Counted from the stretch's first letter, positions 34,576-48,000 are shown. The stretch is DNA of 64,000 bases from Sordaria brevicollis (GCA_033439795.1 JAUTDP010000001.1:2728001-2792000); one strand, 5' to 3'. Program-made: numbers and translations. Notes: generated by a model from the letters alone, not told the origin.

Positions 34576-36061
34576 ATGGCCCCTTCCAAGCCAGAAGAAA
34601 TCACCAACCCACGCCGGATTCTGGCCGTCGCCCTCACCGACTCCTCCGACCATCTCGGCGCCGTCATCAGAGGTACATCCGTCATCCCACCCTCCCAATT
34701 CTTCCCATACATACCTATCCCATTTTCACACAACCCCGTTCCCACTGTTCCTCTCAAACCCCCAACTAACAAACCACACAGACCTAACCGGCACCTCCCC
34801 CACCCCCCAACAACAACAACCACCACCCTCCTCCCAAGACGATGACGACGTCCCCTCATCACCATCAGACCAGCAGACTCCAGAACTGCCCCCCTCCCTA
34901 GCAGGAACAACCCACCCCCTCCCCCTCTCCACACCCTACTACACCGCTTCGATCCCCATCTGGCTCGACCTCATCTCTTCTCCCGCGGAATGGTCTGCGT
35001 CGTTTCTAAGTGAGGAGGCAAAGGAGGTGTTGGGGGTTTTGGGAGGGGTGGTTTGTGTTTTTGAGATTCCTTCCCCTTCCCAGGCCCAGTCATCTGCCCA
35101 ACAAAAAGAGCGGACAAAAAGCCTAGTGCAAAGTGTGGGTAAGGTAGTTAGGGAAGGACTAGGAGGGTGGGAATGGGAGGGCGTGGGGTTGGCTGTTGGT
35201 GTTACTTCTCTCACTAAAGATGGGGAGATGGGAGTGGAAGTGGAGGGGGATATGGAGGATGAGATTAATGAGTGGGATGATTTGTGTGGGGAGTGGGGGT
35301 TGGAGTTTGTTCACCACCGTATCTCACCCGATTCTAAGGGAAAGGACAAGAAAAAGGAGGAGGAAAAGAGGAACGAGTACGGCGAAAAGATGGGCATTGC
35401 AAGAGTGTTGGAGGCGTTGCAGTCTAATGACTGGTCTGGCGGCGACGGTGCATCTCCTGCCGAGGGTGGACCACTCGACGACTCTGACGAAGAGGAAGAA
35501 GAAGAATACATCGACCCCAACGACTGGGACACGGAAGACGAGTTCGACTTGGGATTCGGATACACGAGGTTGCAAAAGGCCGAGATGCGCAAGGCATTTT
35601 GGAAGGGGGCGGAAACTTCGGATAAGTCAACGGTGGAGGAGCTGAAGGAGTTCAGGGATGTGATGCAGACTATTGATGGGTCGAGGGGGAATACGTGGGA
35701 TGCGGGGATGAAGAGTCACGCGAGGGAAGGGTTCTGGAAGCAGTTTGAGGATGAGGTTTTGGAGAAGGTGAAGAATGCCCCTGAGGAGAAGGGGAAGGGC
35801 AAGAAGACTGCCGCTGGCACTGGCAAGGTAAAGGCTGGGCCGAGTGCTGAGGCTGGGTCTGGGTCTGGGGCAGACAAGGCGAAGAAGCAAGCTCGAGTTG
35901 AGGACGATGAAGAAGAAGAAATAGGAGAGGATGATGTGGAGAAGATTGCCAAGATGATGATGAAGCTGCAAGCGGTTAGGGACATGAGCGGCTCAATGCC
36001 CGAGGAGCAAAGGAGGAAGTTGGCGATGAAGGCTGTGGAGGAGGTGATGAGAGAGTTGTAG
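34576..36061 (+). CDS. Irc6/AAGAB (p34)-type clathrin adaptor-binding protein
   Basis: I model two exons, 34576-34672 and 34782-36061, giving 458 residues. The N-terminus contains NPRRILAVALTDSSDHLGAV, and after splicing continues with IRDLTGT, LAGTTHPLPLSTPYYTASIP and WLDLI, then GGWEWEGVGLAVGV. This is the Rab-like pseudo-GTPase fold of the alpha/gamma-adaptin-binding p34 family. The middle has a Pro/Gln linker near residue 43 and an acidic stretch at about 265-290 (DDSDEEEEEEY). The C-terminus has the conserved MRKAFW region and a Lys-rich, then acidic, helical tail. AAGAB and yeast Irc6 bind clathrin adaptor complexes; AAGAB acts as an assembly chaperone. The 344-residue continuous frame starting at 35027 is only part of the protein. 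Confidence 0.88.
34673..34781 (+). other. Predicted intron of the Irc6-like gene
   Basis: 109 bp with donor GTACAT at 34673-34678, branch point AACTAAC at 34764-34770, and acceptor CACACAG ending at 34781. It splits a GAC codon (G/AC). The join restores the family-conserved sequence across the junction. Confidence 0.87.
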
Positions 36062-37257
36062 TAGTCTGTTGAAGTATGCTGGACAGACATTGCAGGTATC
36101 AATAGTTATATTGCATGTCAACTCAAGAGATTGCATCCAGTTATTCATCATCAAAATCTCATCCCTCACGAGACTACAATCGACCCGTGGGGCAATATGT
36201 TCACCTTACCATTTAGGAGTCCGTTCCGATACGCTAGAGGTAGTTTATCTGACCGTGAGATCGGGTGTCTATCAGCCTTGAATGCGATAATCAGTTCACA
36301 AAATTTTGCCTCACATCCCGTCCGCATCAATCGCTCCTTCCTTGCAAATCAGAAAGGTGCGCACTTGCCTGGTCGAACCAGGTGAAAACTTTACGCCTCG
36401 CCAGCCCTACCTTCCTTCCAGGTTCCTTCCCACGGTCGCTCAAGCACCGAAGTTTCCCAGCCCCTCCAGAAGCAGCCAGAAAGCCAATACCTTCCATTCC
36501 TTCCACAGGCACCTTATAAGCTCAAGGTCCGGCACCTTCCAGCAACTACATCCAGTAGCTGGCGTGGTCGGTTTGCTGGTGTGGTAAGAAAATACGTGGT
36601 GTTTTCGTAGGTCTGCAGCTGTGTCCCGTCAAAAAGTAATGAGTTCAACTCCGGGCCTGGGCGACTGAGCTTTTTGACTTTTTGACTTTTTTTCTTTTGT
36701 TTTGCATTTGTTCTCGTCAGACCTCAATGGGCTTCTTTCTGGTGTTCGTTTGATGTTTCGTACAAAAGCTTTGATTCTTTTCATCCTCCCTTTGGTGATG
36801 CAGCACCGTGGTATGCTGAATGCGAGAGAAGTGCAGCTTTATGATGTGTCAGTCGAGGTATGCCGTTGAGTAAGTGAGACATTGATATCCGGGTTTCTTC
36901 TTGACAACCTATTGATGATTTCAGTATCGGAGAGAGTTGATCCAGATATATCACCGGTAGGATCATCACACTGAAAGAGCTGTCCGAGAAGACATGCAGA
37001 ACAATGAGCTCGTTTCCATGCGCATCTGAGCTTCCTTTCGGTTTTGGATATTATCAGAGCGTCCGGTAAACGTATAAATGCTCCCCACTATCTACCAACT
37101 GTCTCCTGATCCCAATAGAGCAGAACAAGTCTTCACTCACCACTCTCGCAGACTGCCAGCCTTCGGAACCTAAATCGCCAGCCAAAAGCGCCTTATCTTC
37201 ACAGCAAGGAACATTCGCACCATCAACGCGACAAATATTGTCTTCTCGCTACAAAAC
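36062..37257. other. Intergenic region and promoter of the serine-rich gene
   Basis: About 1.2 kb with short overlapping frames only. A TATAAA box lies at 37073-37078, about 180 bp upstream of the next ATG, followed by a CT- and CA-rich leader. Nothing else is supported. Confidence 0.5.
37073..37078 (+). promoter_or_regulatory. Candidate TATA box
   Basis: TATAAA in an otherwise GC-balanced promoter, followed by a C/A-rich leader ending at the ATG at 37258. The position suits a transcription start about 30-80 bp downstream and a leader of about 100-150 nt. This is by-eye evidence only. Confidence 0.45.
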
Positions 37258-38184
37258 ATGAGCTCCACAATGTCTCAAGGCTCCTTCGCCCCAACCTCTT
37301 GCGGTTCTTGCTCCGGCTACATTTACGAAGACGACGGATACAACTGGGACGGCGAGGGGTCCTATGAGGATGACGAGAACAACTATGAGGACTATGGCGA
37401 CGAAGACGGATCATCCAATACCAGCTGGGCCAGCCAATCCCAGGCCTCCACCGTCGCCTCTTCTTCGGGCTGTAACACCCCAGTCGCTGGCCGGTTCTCC
37501 TCCATCTCCTCCATGTCTTCTTTATTCGGCGGTTCTTCTTCTCCTTCTTTTTCCTCTGCTTCTTCTGCTGTATCGTTTGCTGTTCCTCAGCAGCCTCCTC
37601 AGCGCTTGCCTTATAGAGGTATCAAAGGACCTGCTCCTGGCTATCCCTTTTCCTCTTCTTTTTCTTCTTCTTCTTCTTCTTCTCTCTCCGGACGCACTCC
37701 GCTCATGAGTAAGAGATCCCAGAATTCTTCTCACCGGTGCACGTGCCAGAGATCAACTTCCACTTCCACTTCCAGTGGGTTGTGGAATGCTTCTTCTTCT
37801 ACCGCTGGTCCTTTCAGCGGTAGTGTCAACAGCGGACAGAGCCAGGACTTGAGCCAAGCCATCACCGGCACCGGCACCGGCACCACCGACACTGGAACCC
37901 AGCTTTCCGTCTTCAGCAACAACAGCAATAGCACCAACGGCCAGAATCAAGCCAGTGATGGCTTTCAAACCCCTATTTCGCCCCCGCGCCCGACGACTCA
38001 AATCGAGTACAGAACTCGTGAGAGCCCTCAGGACAAGAGCGGCAACAGCATGATCAAGAACCTGAACGTGTATAACCCCAACATTACCATTCAGATGACG
38101 CCGTCGACTTTCAGCAAGTTTGATAAGTTGTTTATCCCGAAGCAGTCTGGTGGCGGCTTTGGGGGTAATGGGTCAAGCAACTAG
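37258..38184 (+). CDS. Serine-rich protein of unknown function
   Basis: A 308-residue ORF beginning at ATG in an AAAAC-ATG-AGC context. I do not recognise it. It starts with a short Cys-containing segment (SCGSCSGYIYEDD) and an acidic Asp/Glu/Tyr/Asn-rich patch at about residues 24-51. A long Ser-rich region follows, with a TTC/TCT-coded Ser run at about 132-142. Then come a Cys-His patch (RCTCQR), a Gly-Thr repeat (TGTGTGTTDTGT) and a Ser/Asn-rich segment. The C-terminal 40 residues look more conserved in character, with an NPNITIQMTPSTFSKFDKLF segment. No signal peptide or membrane helix is seen. The composition suggests a mostly disordered protein, perhaps regulatory. It is a plausible real gene because codon use is biased and a TATA box precedes it. 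Confidence 0.65.
   Translation: MSSTMSQGSFAPTSCGSCSGYIYEDDGYNWDGEGSYEDDENNYEDYGDEDGSSNTSWASQSQASTVASSSGCNTPVAGRFSSISSMSSLFGGSSSPSFSSASSAVSFAVPQQPPQRLPYRGIKGPAPGYPFSSSFSSSSSSSLSGRTPLMSKRSQNSSHRCTCQRSTSTSTSSGLWNASSSTAGPFSGSVNSGQSQDLSQAITGTGTGTTDTGTQLSVFSNNSNSTNGQNQASDGFQTPISPPRPTTQIEYRTRESPQDKSGNSMIKNLNVYNPNITIQMTPSTFSKFDKLFIPKQSGGGFGGNGSSN
37651..37690 (+). repeat. TTC/TCT trinucleotide repeat inside the serine-rich gene
   Basis: An in-frame pyrimidine tract (CCTCTTC, T-run, then TTC repeats) encodes a Ser-rich run. It is likely to be length-variable between strains. Confidence 0.8.
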
Positions 38185-38226
38185 TGCAGGGGCTAAGGGA
38201 TGTCAGCGTGCTTGAACGGTAGATCG

Positions 38227-38775
38227 CTAGATCTCCTTTAGGTGGTTATGTGGGGGATAGTTTGTTCGAGCTGATGGGATCTGGACTGGAAGGGTTCTTT
38301 GATTATCGAGTTGTGATTGGCGGGTTTTGAATACTGGACTGAAAACGAGACAAGGAGAGATAGGCAGTTTTGGATAACGTGGTGATAGCTGCAATGGAAA
38401 GTCCAGTTTAACTATTGAGCTTTGTGGTAGTGTTTGCGTCATTTGCGTGAGGAATATGATGGAGGGGTTGTTCAACAAACGTAGGACAGAGGTTTCAAAG
38501 GCCTTCACCTTTCCTTTCCCCTCGTCACGCAGACGATGAGTAGTGAGACCTGGATAAGATAAGGCAGCCACGAGGTACCACGGCAGATCCTGGGACCGAA
38601 GGTCGTCAGTAAAGACCTCATAACTGAGACCTGAAGTGCGTACCCATGCCGGCCATAGTCTCTTCCACAGAACCTCCTCTACGGCGCTCAGCGGACCCAC
38701 CCCACAAAATGTGGGTCTCCTCTCCTCGAACTTTAGTAAAAGGAGGTCTATTCGGGTTTTGCGCGTTTTGGCCAT
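38227..38775 (-). CDS. Doubtful hypothetical ORF at the block 2 edge
   Basis: A 182-residue minus-strand frame starting with ATG at 38775, exactly where composition switches to RIP-mutated DNA. The first ~90 residues (MAKTRKTRIDLLLLKFEERR and onward, with a Trp/Arg-rich VLWKRLWPAWVRT segment) look more protein-like than the Pro/Ser/Thr-rich remainder. No family is recognised. Any promoter would lie within mutated repeat DNA, so it may be a truncated gene, a spared fragment of a repeat, or chance. A hairpin, GACCCAC (38694-38700) with GTGGGTC (38711-38717), lies inside it. Confidence 0.25.
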   Translation of the reverse strand: MAKTRKTRIDLLLLKFEERRPTFCGVGPLSAVEEVLWKRLWPAWVRTSGLSYEVFTDDLRSQDLPWYLVAALSYPGLTTHRLRDEGKGKVKAFETSVLRLLNNPSIIFLTQMTQTLPQSSIVKLDFPLQLSPRYPKLPISPCLVFSPVFKTRQSQLDNQRTLPVQIPSARTNYPPHNHLKEI

Positions 38776-38799
38776 AGGCCATCAAAATACTTATAAATA

Positions 38800-41700
38800 T
38801 TCTCACTTTTTATAACTTTTTAAATAAATACTTTTAATTATATTAACTACTATATATTATACCGTATTATATTTTTATTACTAAATATCACTTCGGTAAA
38901 ACCTTTTCTACCCTCTTTTTTTTTTTTATTTTATATTTTCTTAATTAATTTTTATTCTTTAGGGGGTATTATTTATCGATATTTCTCACCTACTTCTTAG
39001 AAATAAGTATCCGATCTTTATTATTCCTTAATTAAAACGTATAAAAGTTTCTAATTATTATATTAAAGGTAAAATTTACTTTCGATAAAATTCTAATTTC
39101 GATTAAAATTTTGAAATTAAATTAATTTCTTACTATTCCGTTAGCGTTATATATTACTATATAATAATATATAATTATTATTAATTAATATATAATTATA
39201 AATAAATATATTTAATATTAAATTCGGTTTATTTATATGATAATTCGAATTTTATTAAATTTAATTTATTAGCCGCATTCGTATTAATTCCTACGCGAAT
39301 TTCGCCTTTAATAAATAGAATATATCTAACGTATCGTTTATTAATATAATAATATTATTTTTATTATTATAATTAATTTTAGTAAAAGTATTATCCTTTA
39401 AATTATATTTATTATCCTCCTTACGAAAATTACAATTTAATTTATTCCCTTTAATCGTTTTAATTAAAAATAAAAGGACGTTATTACTAAATATCTTAAT
39501 ATAATTCCCCTTTTTATAGATTAAAATCTTTATAAAATATATATATTAAATATTATTAATCTAAGACTTCGATTAATTAATATAATTCAATTTATTATAA
39601 AATAATATATATTAAAGGCGTTATATTTATATCCTTCTTAAATTCGAATAAATATTATATTATCGGTTTTTAAAATTCTTTTATAAACTTAAATTTGCTT
39701 CTAAAATAGCGTTTATTACTATTAACGAATTTTATACTATTTATTAATAACGTAAATTCTATTTTCATTTTTCCGATTTCTTTTAATTTCGCCGGATTCT
39801 TCCCTTTTTTTTTTTATAATTTAAATATATTATAACGTTAATTAAATTATCGGAAATGTACGTTCGGGAATACGCTAGTTTCTACCCTTTTAATAACGCT
39901 ATTAATTCGCTTTAAATTATTAAAGTACTAATCGACCGTTTTGAAATTACTTTCGTTTTTAATTTTATTTTAAAAAACGAAATATAAAATTTCGAACGCT
40001 TCGAATTCCTCTTCGTACTTATATCCGGTATTATTTAAAAAATTATTATTTATATCGATAATATAGATTTTATCGGTAAAGTAAAGAAGTATTTTATTAA
40101 TATCCTTATTAAACGTAATTTTTATATTCGGACCGAAGTATTATTTATTATTTAAATTTATTATTCGTATATATACCCGACTAATTAGGATTACTTATAT
40201 TAATAATTTATTACTCTTAATTCGTAATATTAAATTATTATTTCTATTATAATATTAAGGATAGGTATAAATATATTAAATATAATACGTATTATATAAT
40301 ACGGATAAATTAAATTTAAGGACGTAGTGGATTTATAATAGCGATTTAATTACGCTATACGTAACGGTAATAAAAATATTATTTACTTTTTTATATTATA
40401 TTAATATTTTAATTAATGTAGAACCAATTTCGCTTTATTAACCGTATTAATTATATAATTTATTAATTTATATTTATATAAATTTAATTTATTATTTATA
40501 TTAAACGAATTATTTAATTTAATATAATCCTAACCTATTAATTAGACTACGATTTTATATTTAATTAAAAATCCGGTATATAATATTTTCCCCCTTCTAA
40601 ATTTTCGTTTACGAATATAAATTATAAAGGTAAAGGAATTTCGGGCTAAATTTATAAAAGAAATCCCCGAAATATATGTATTTATTAATGTATTATATTT
40701 TTATAAAGCCTTATTTAAAATTTTATAATAGAATATTAATTATTCGAATTAAATCCGGACTAAATATTATAATATTTATAATTATCGTTTTAATCGAACG
40801 GAAAAATTACTTCCGAAATCGAAAAAGAAATTCGGTATTCCGATTATTATTAATAAAGCGGGATTATTTTTAGCCTAATTTGAAAATTTCTTCTTAATAT
40901 AAATTATATTCGCGTTTATAATTCTAAATATAAATTTCTAATTACCCTATTCCACTATTATCTCGCCCAAAATATATTAGTAAATAGTATACTTTATAAT
41001 CGGAAAATAAAGGGTATTGGTATAAATAATTTCGTTTTTTATTATAAATATATTAATATTAAATAATTAAAAATATTTAAAATAACATAGTATTAACCTT
41101 GTAACCGAATATATTAAATTATATATAATATTAATTATATAACCGAATAAGTATAAGAATACTTATATTATTAATATTATAAATAATAAAGATAGTTAGA
41201 TTCGGCCTACTTCCACTATAAATCGGCCTAATTCGGCTCTATATATTACTATAACCTTAACGTTCGCCTCCTCGCCTAAACCCATTCGGCGTTCCGCTTA
41301 TATAATAATAAATCGAAAATCTAAATATAATAAACGATAAACGCCTTTATAAATATATATATTAATTAGATAATAACCTTCTTTATAAATTTTATAATTA
41401 TTAAAATATTATTCAAATTAGAATAAATAATCGAATTTTAATAACTTTAAATATAGTTTAATATTATTTAAATTAAAATAGTTCGCAAATATACTTTAAT
41501 TTAAATAATATTATATAATATATCCCTCTCTATATATTATTATTTCGTACCCTTATTTTAATTATAATAAAATATTATAATCGTTATATTATTATTATCC
41601 GTCCGCTAATTATTAGAAATTATAATACTCCAATTATAAAACGCTAAACCTACCCAAATCTTAATAATCCTTAGGATAAACGCAAATACGATTATATATA

Positions 41701-42000
41701 ACTTTATACATCCTATTAAAAAGACGATATATAATATAATATAAATATTTAATTTATTTTTACAAATCCTTTATAATTTATAATTCTATAACCGATCCCG
41801 CTTTTTATTTATATACCTTTATAATATTTACTTTAAAGACCATTTCGAATACGTTTATATTAAGGCCGGGAAGGAATTTATAAATATTACCGCTTATATT
41901 AAATTATCGATAATAGGTTTATTTATTCGGCTTTATACCCGCTACGTAATCGAGGGTTAATATATTTCTGAAAACGGTAGGGGTAAAGGGTTATTTACGG
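38800..42000. repeat. RIP-mutated stretch, unidentified relics
   Basis: AT-rich with both CA and TG depleted. CTTCGGTAAAACC at 38891 echoes 18889, and AACCTTTTCTAC near 38899 echoes about 62145. These may be ends of one dispersed family. Short open frames such as 40676-40873 are not recognisable proteins. Confidence 0.4.
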
Positions 42001-45000
42001 AATTAAATATATATATATTACGTAATAATAAATTTAATAACTTCGATATTAACTTTTAAAGGAAGAGTAAAAATTGCCTAAATTATAATTTATATAAAAA
42101 TAGTATAGGGCTAGCGGCGTAGGGAATTAAGGGCGTAATTATTAAAATAAATTAAATAATATTAAGTATATATTATTTACTCTTTAATTTTAAAGGTATA
42201 TTTATTATATAAAAATTAAAATAATTAGAAATCTTTATTTTTAATATATATTATTATTATAGCGTATAAAAATTATAAAAAGAGAGGAAGATAATTATTG
42301 AAGAATTTAAATAAAAGAAAAATATAATTTATATTATATTTATATATAGGCTACGTATTACTAATATAAAATTTAAAATAAATCCCCTATACTTTATTAA
42401 TATACAAATTAAATAATATCGAAATAATATAATAAATATAAAAATACGCTTTCAATTTTTTAATTATAACTTTATATTATATCTAAAAGGTTAGGCATTT
42501 TTTCACCCTTTTCTAAAATCCCTACCCCAAATTTAATATATTAATTAAAGACCATTTTAATTTCTACCCGTATAATAAGAATTCTTATATTTAATTTAAT
42601 TTCGAAAATATATATTACGTTATAAAGCGCCTCTACGTAATATATAAAAATATTTTTATTAATCTTTAAATATAATATTTCGAAATATATATTAATAGAA
42701 TAAATAAATACCCTTATAGCGTTAATCTTAACCTCTATATATTTCAATTAGCGCTTTAATTCATTCTAATTATTAATTAATACGTTATATTATATATTTT
42801 TTAAATAATAAATCTTTTAATTAATATTATTTAACGTAATTAAAATTTATATTTTCTAAACGGATTTTAATAATATATCCCTATAACGTATAAATATTAT
42901 ATTATAAATATTAATATATACGTAATATTCTATTTATAAAAGAGGATTTACTTTCCCCGTTATTTAATATAAATTAGAGTAAAAGGGTAAATAGGAAGCG
43001 AAATATATTTATTACCTCTATATTATTTCCTTTTCCCTTATATTAATCTAATAGATATTGTAATTCTTATAAAATTAAATTACTAAAAATAAAAATTGGA
43101 ATACGCTTTTCCTAATTAAGGGAAGGGGTTCGAAATCCTTATTTAAAATATAATTACGTTTCGCCTTATATTATAACCTCCTTAAACGGTAATTTCTCAA
43201 ATATCTTCGCAACGGAGTACTTTAAATAATTATTAAATTAAATTATTAATTCCCTCTATTTCACTTTTTCGTTATCTATATAACCAATTTCAATTTTAAA
43301 TTATATTACCCATTTAATAAACGAAGGTTAAATAATAAAGACTTCGTATAATAAAAACCTAAATATATATAATATAATATTCGGCGTATAATTAATTATG
43401 TATCTTATTTAATTTTTTTATAAAAGAATTTAAATAACGGAGCGTAATTTAATTAACGCCGGCTATATAAACGGTATATTAGCGGAAAAGAAGTTAAACG
43501 CTTTAATTTCGAAATAGGACTATAATTATAAATAATAATCTTATAGCCATTTTAATATTAAAAATAGAATTACTAAAATAATAAATTAATAGAATTAATT
43601 AGGGTCATTCGTTTTTAATATCCAAAAGTCGAAAAGCTTTAAAATTAAATAATATAAAACCTCTTTATTAAAGCCGGATTTTACCCGTAGGAGGCAAATT
43701 TCGTAAATAACCTATATATATTTAATAGGAATCCGAACGCTAAAGATTTTGGGGGGTAAATCCCCTTTTATACTATAACGGAAAGGAAAATAATTTAAAT
43801 TATTAAAAAATAAGAGCGGGTTTTTCTATCCTTAAAGCGTTAATATAATTACTAAAACGAGCCGGATATTATTTATTTTATTAACCTAATTATTTCCCTT
43901 TTTAAAACGCTTTTCGTTAATAATTAATATATTATAATTTAAAAAAAGACGTAAATTTCGAATCCTGGCGCTACCTGTAAGTAATTCGTTACTATATATT
44001 ATTTTTATCTTCCTTTTTTTAAATAATCGTTAAAAAATATAATACGCCCTTAATTCACTATCCCAACTATTAAATTTAATATCTTTATAAATTAGACTCC
44101 GACCCCTATTAGATTTAATATCCTTATAGGATTAATAATTATTAGAATTATTCGGTTACTAAAAGTATAAATTAAACGAATTTATTAAATATAAATAATA
44201 GGATATTTATATATCAAAAATAATAATATTCGCGTTACTATTCTTAAAAATATCCTTTATAATAATATATTTATTATTCCGCTTAATAGGCCTACTTATA
44301 AAATAAATAATAAATTAAAAATCTAAAAGTCGTTGGTAATACGTTAAAAATACCGAAATATCCATAACGTAATTAGCGAAAAATTAAATAAAGTATTTCA
44401 ATAATTAAATAATAATATAAAGTAATAAATTAATATCCGTAGGTTATATTTAAAAGCGTAAATAATAAAAGGTAAAAAACGAAATTTACCTACAAAACGA
44501 ATAATAAATCAAAAACCCAAGGGCCGCTTATAATATATTATAAAAATTAAAAATGTTTACCAATATAATATACAAAAGGCTAAATAAAATATTTTAATAA
44601 TTAAATACGACAAGATATAATAATAATTAATAACCGTAAATCGTATTTAGAAGCGTAAAGAATAGTAAAGGGTAAAGAATATAGGGAATAAATTAAAATT
44701 AAAAAGGAGGAAAGTCTTAGGAAATAAAATTAAAGGCGAAACGACTTCGTTTTATCTCTTAAATTTTCCGCTAAATTATATTACTTATAAATTTTATTAT
44801 ATATTTTAACGTTATTAATTATCTTTTTAAAATATATTTTCTATATTATTGTAATAATAAATTATATATTAAGGATTTTCTTTATTAAAATAATAATATT
44901 TATATAAAACGCTATATAGGGCGCTAAAAATAAATATTAAACGGAAATTCTACGTAAATATATAAATATATTAAATTAAAATATATCCAATGCCTAATTA

Positions 45001-48000
45001 TTAATTCGTAATACCGGCGCTAAATTCACCGAATAGAATTCGTCCGCTTTACCGCCTCTTCTATTTTATAACCGGCTATTAATCGAAGTATTATATATCC
45101 TTAATAATAAACTCATAAAATAATTTACCCTAATTATATATATATAATTCATAATTTAATATTTACCCTATATTAATTAGTATATTAAATAAAGGTTTAA
45201 TTATATATCATTATAAATATAACCATTAAGCGAACGAATTAAATAATCTTTTATATTTTAATAAGCGGGGTATTACGGATAAAAGGTAACTAAGGTAAAT
45301 ATTAATAATATATTATTTTAATTTATTATATTATTAATTTTTTTATTCGTAATTTTCTGCAAAATTATTTAATAAAGCGCTTTAATACTAAATAAGCGAT
45401 ATTAATCGTTAAATTTATAATTATAAATAATTATTATATAATAATTAAATATTTATTTACTATTATAAATTATAATAGGTAAAACTTATTATTTATTTAC
45501 AATTCCTATTTATTAATTCTATCCCGAAATTCCTATCTTAATAATTAGCAAACTAAAGTAAAAATTATACAATATATAAAATTTATTTACTACCTACTTT
45601 TTTATACTATAATTTAAATATATTACGATTTAATAACCTTTATCCGAAGAATATATATAATTATTATTTTAATAAAATAAAAAAGTAATTTAACCGTTAC
45701 TTTATTATCCTTCTTATTTATTATAAAATTATATCCGTAATTATAAACCCAAATATATTATTCCAATTCCAAATAAAATTTCCTACCGCTATTTAATAAA
45801 TTAACTATACACTATATAATAAGGTTATATTATTAAACGATATAAATTATTAAATAAATAGCGGTATTAAAAACATTTTCTTACCCGGTAATATATACCT
45901 CCCAAATCGGCCCCTTACTAATATTATTAATATACCATTCATCCTTCAAATATTAAACAACGATATAAAATTCCTAAATTATTTTAACCTCTTTATCGTA
46001 TTTAACCTTTTAAAAAATAAACCTATATATTAAAGACTAAATAATAATTCTATCCCCTATTAATTTAATTCTAATTTCTTATAATTCTTTAACCGGAAAA
46101 TCGGTAACGATAATATCCAAAACGTTCTTTAAACTAATTAGAATAATAAAAAGTATATCTTCTATTTATTTAATATAATATACTATAATAATACGTTCGG
46201 TATAAATATTATTAAAAAAATTATTAACCGGTATATTAAATATAATAACGTCGTCGCTTATAATATTAATTATTACACTTATTAAAAAAATAATAATAAT
46301 CGCCTTACTATTATTAATATCGTTTATATTCGGAGATTTAATATTTGTTACTCCTTTAAGAATAATCGCTTATTTAAAATTACTTTTATCCTCGCGAAAT
46401 ATTATTTTAATTATAATATTATTAATCGTTCTATCGAAAATAATCGCTTACTTAAAATTACCTTCATCCCCGCAAAATATTATTCTAATTATAATACTAC
46501 TAATTACTCTATTAAGAGTAATCGTTTACTTAAAATTACTTTCGTTTCCGCGAAATATTATTCTAATTATAATATTATTAATTACTCTATTGGGAATAAT
46601 TACTTATTTAAAATTACTTTTATCCTTATAAAATATTATTTTAATTATAATACTATTAATTATTCTATTAGGAATAATTATTTACTTAGGGTTACCTTCG
46701 TCCCCGCGAAATATTACTTTAATCGTAATAATATTAATAAATTGTATTAAATTTACTTTATTAAAATTTAAATACGATTTAACAATTTAAATATACTATT
46801 CGGTATTATTTATCGGCCTAAAGCATCGTTTCCTTCGCGCCTTTATAAATTAATCGCGGCCAATCTAAAAAATACGCAATTCGGCCTGAATAATATAAAG
46901 TCGTTAATTAATATTACTAATATTAAAGATATTTTTATCTATAATTATATTTTTTAATACGTAAATTTATCTAAAAGCCTATTAAAGGATTTTTATATAT
47001 TTAAAATAAAAATCTTTTAAAATAATTTTACCCTTTAAATTATTAAACCTATTTTCGCTTTAAATTTTATAAATATATATAAACGTAAAATAAATTTTCT
47101 AAATATTAAAGTATTTATTAACTAATCCCTATTCGAAAAATTCTATACATTTAAATATTTAAATAAGGATATTATCCGGAACGAAGTTATTAATTTTACT
47201 ATTAATAATTTATTTAGAAAATTTTATCGTTATAAAATCCGCGGGGTTTATAATCATAATAGCCTTTATATAATCGAAATATATTTTCACCGTTAATTCG
47301 AAATAAGTATTAAAATCGTTATCGTTACTCTCTATATTAAATAATATAAAAGTTATAATTATATCCGGGGTATTATTAACCTTATAACGTTTAATATTAC
47401 CCTACTCCTAAATAAAATTAAAGGATTTCGACCGCTTTATTATAACCGAATTAATAATAATTTAAAGTAATATAAAGGAATTTTCCTTAATATTTACTAA
47501 TTAAAAACTTTTAAAAACCTTCCGTACGTATATAAATTATTTAATAATCTTTTTTAATTATAATATATTAAATTACTTTTTAATAAAATTAATTATAATT
47601 CTCTTTATTTTAATATTTAATTCCTCCGGTATAAATTCGGCCTTCAATTTACGGCTTTCTATATTAAAAATTATATTCTATTTATTAAAGAACGAAATTT
47701 TATTTACTTCCTTAATACGCTTTATAATATTTAACTTTAAATTATTAATAGTAGGCTTCGAAAACCTATTTAATAATTCGTCAATATAAATTTTTATCTA
47801 CTTTAAAGCGCCCTAAATATCTTTTACCTATTTAAATTTTCAATTATTATCGGTAAAATATAATTTAATTAAAAGGAAGGCCCCTTTTAGCCGAATTTAA
47901 TTAATTTTATCGGTATTTTTATTCTCAATAATAATTATAATAAATAATAATACCTTCGAATGGAAATTACTTATTATATATAATCGAAATAAAAAATGAT

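Noticed and set aside
36600..36680. A tRNA-like GAGTTCAACTC sequence
   Set aside because: No matching acceptor, D or anticodon stems could be built around it.
20462..38184. A secondary-metabolite or functional gene cluster
   Set aside because: The four genes are unrelated housekeeping-type or unknown genes with separate promoters. No synthase, regulator or tailoring enzyme is present.
40676..42747. Small frames at 40676-40873 (+) and 42541-42747 (-)
   Set aside because: They are short Ile/Tyr/Asn/Lys-rich translations typical of AT-rich sequence. They may be relic fragments but are not genes.
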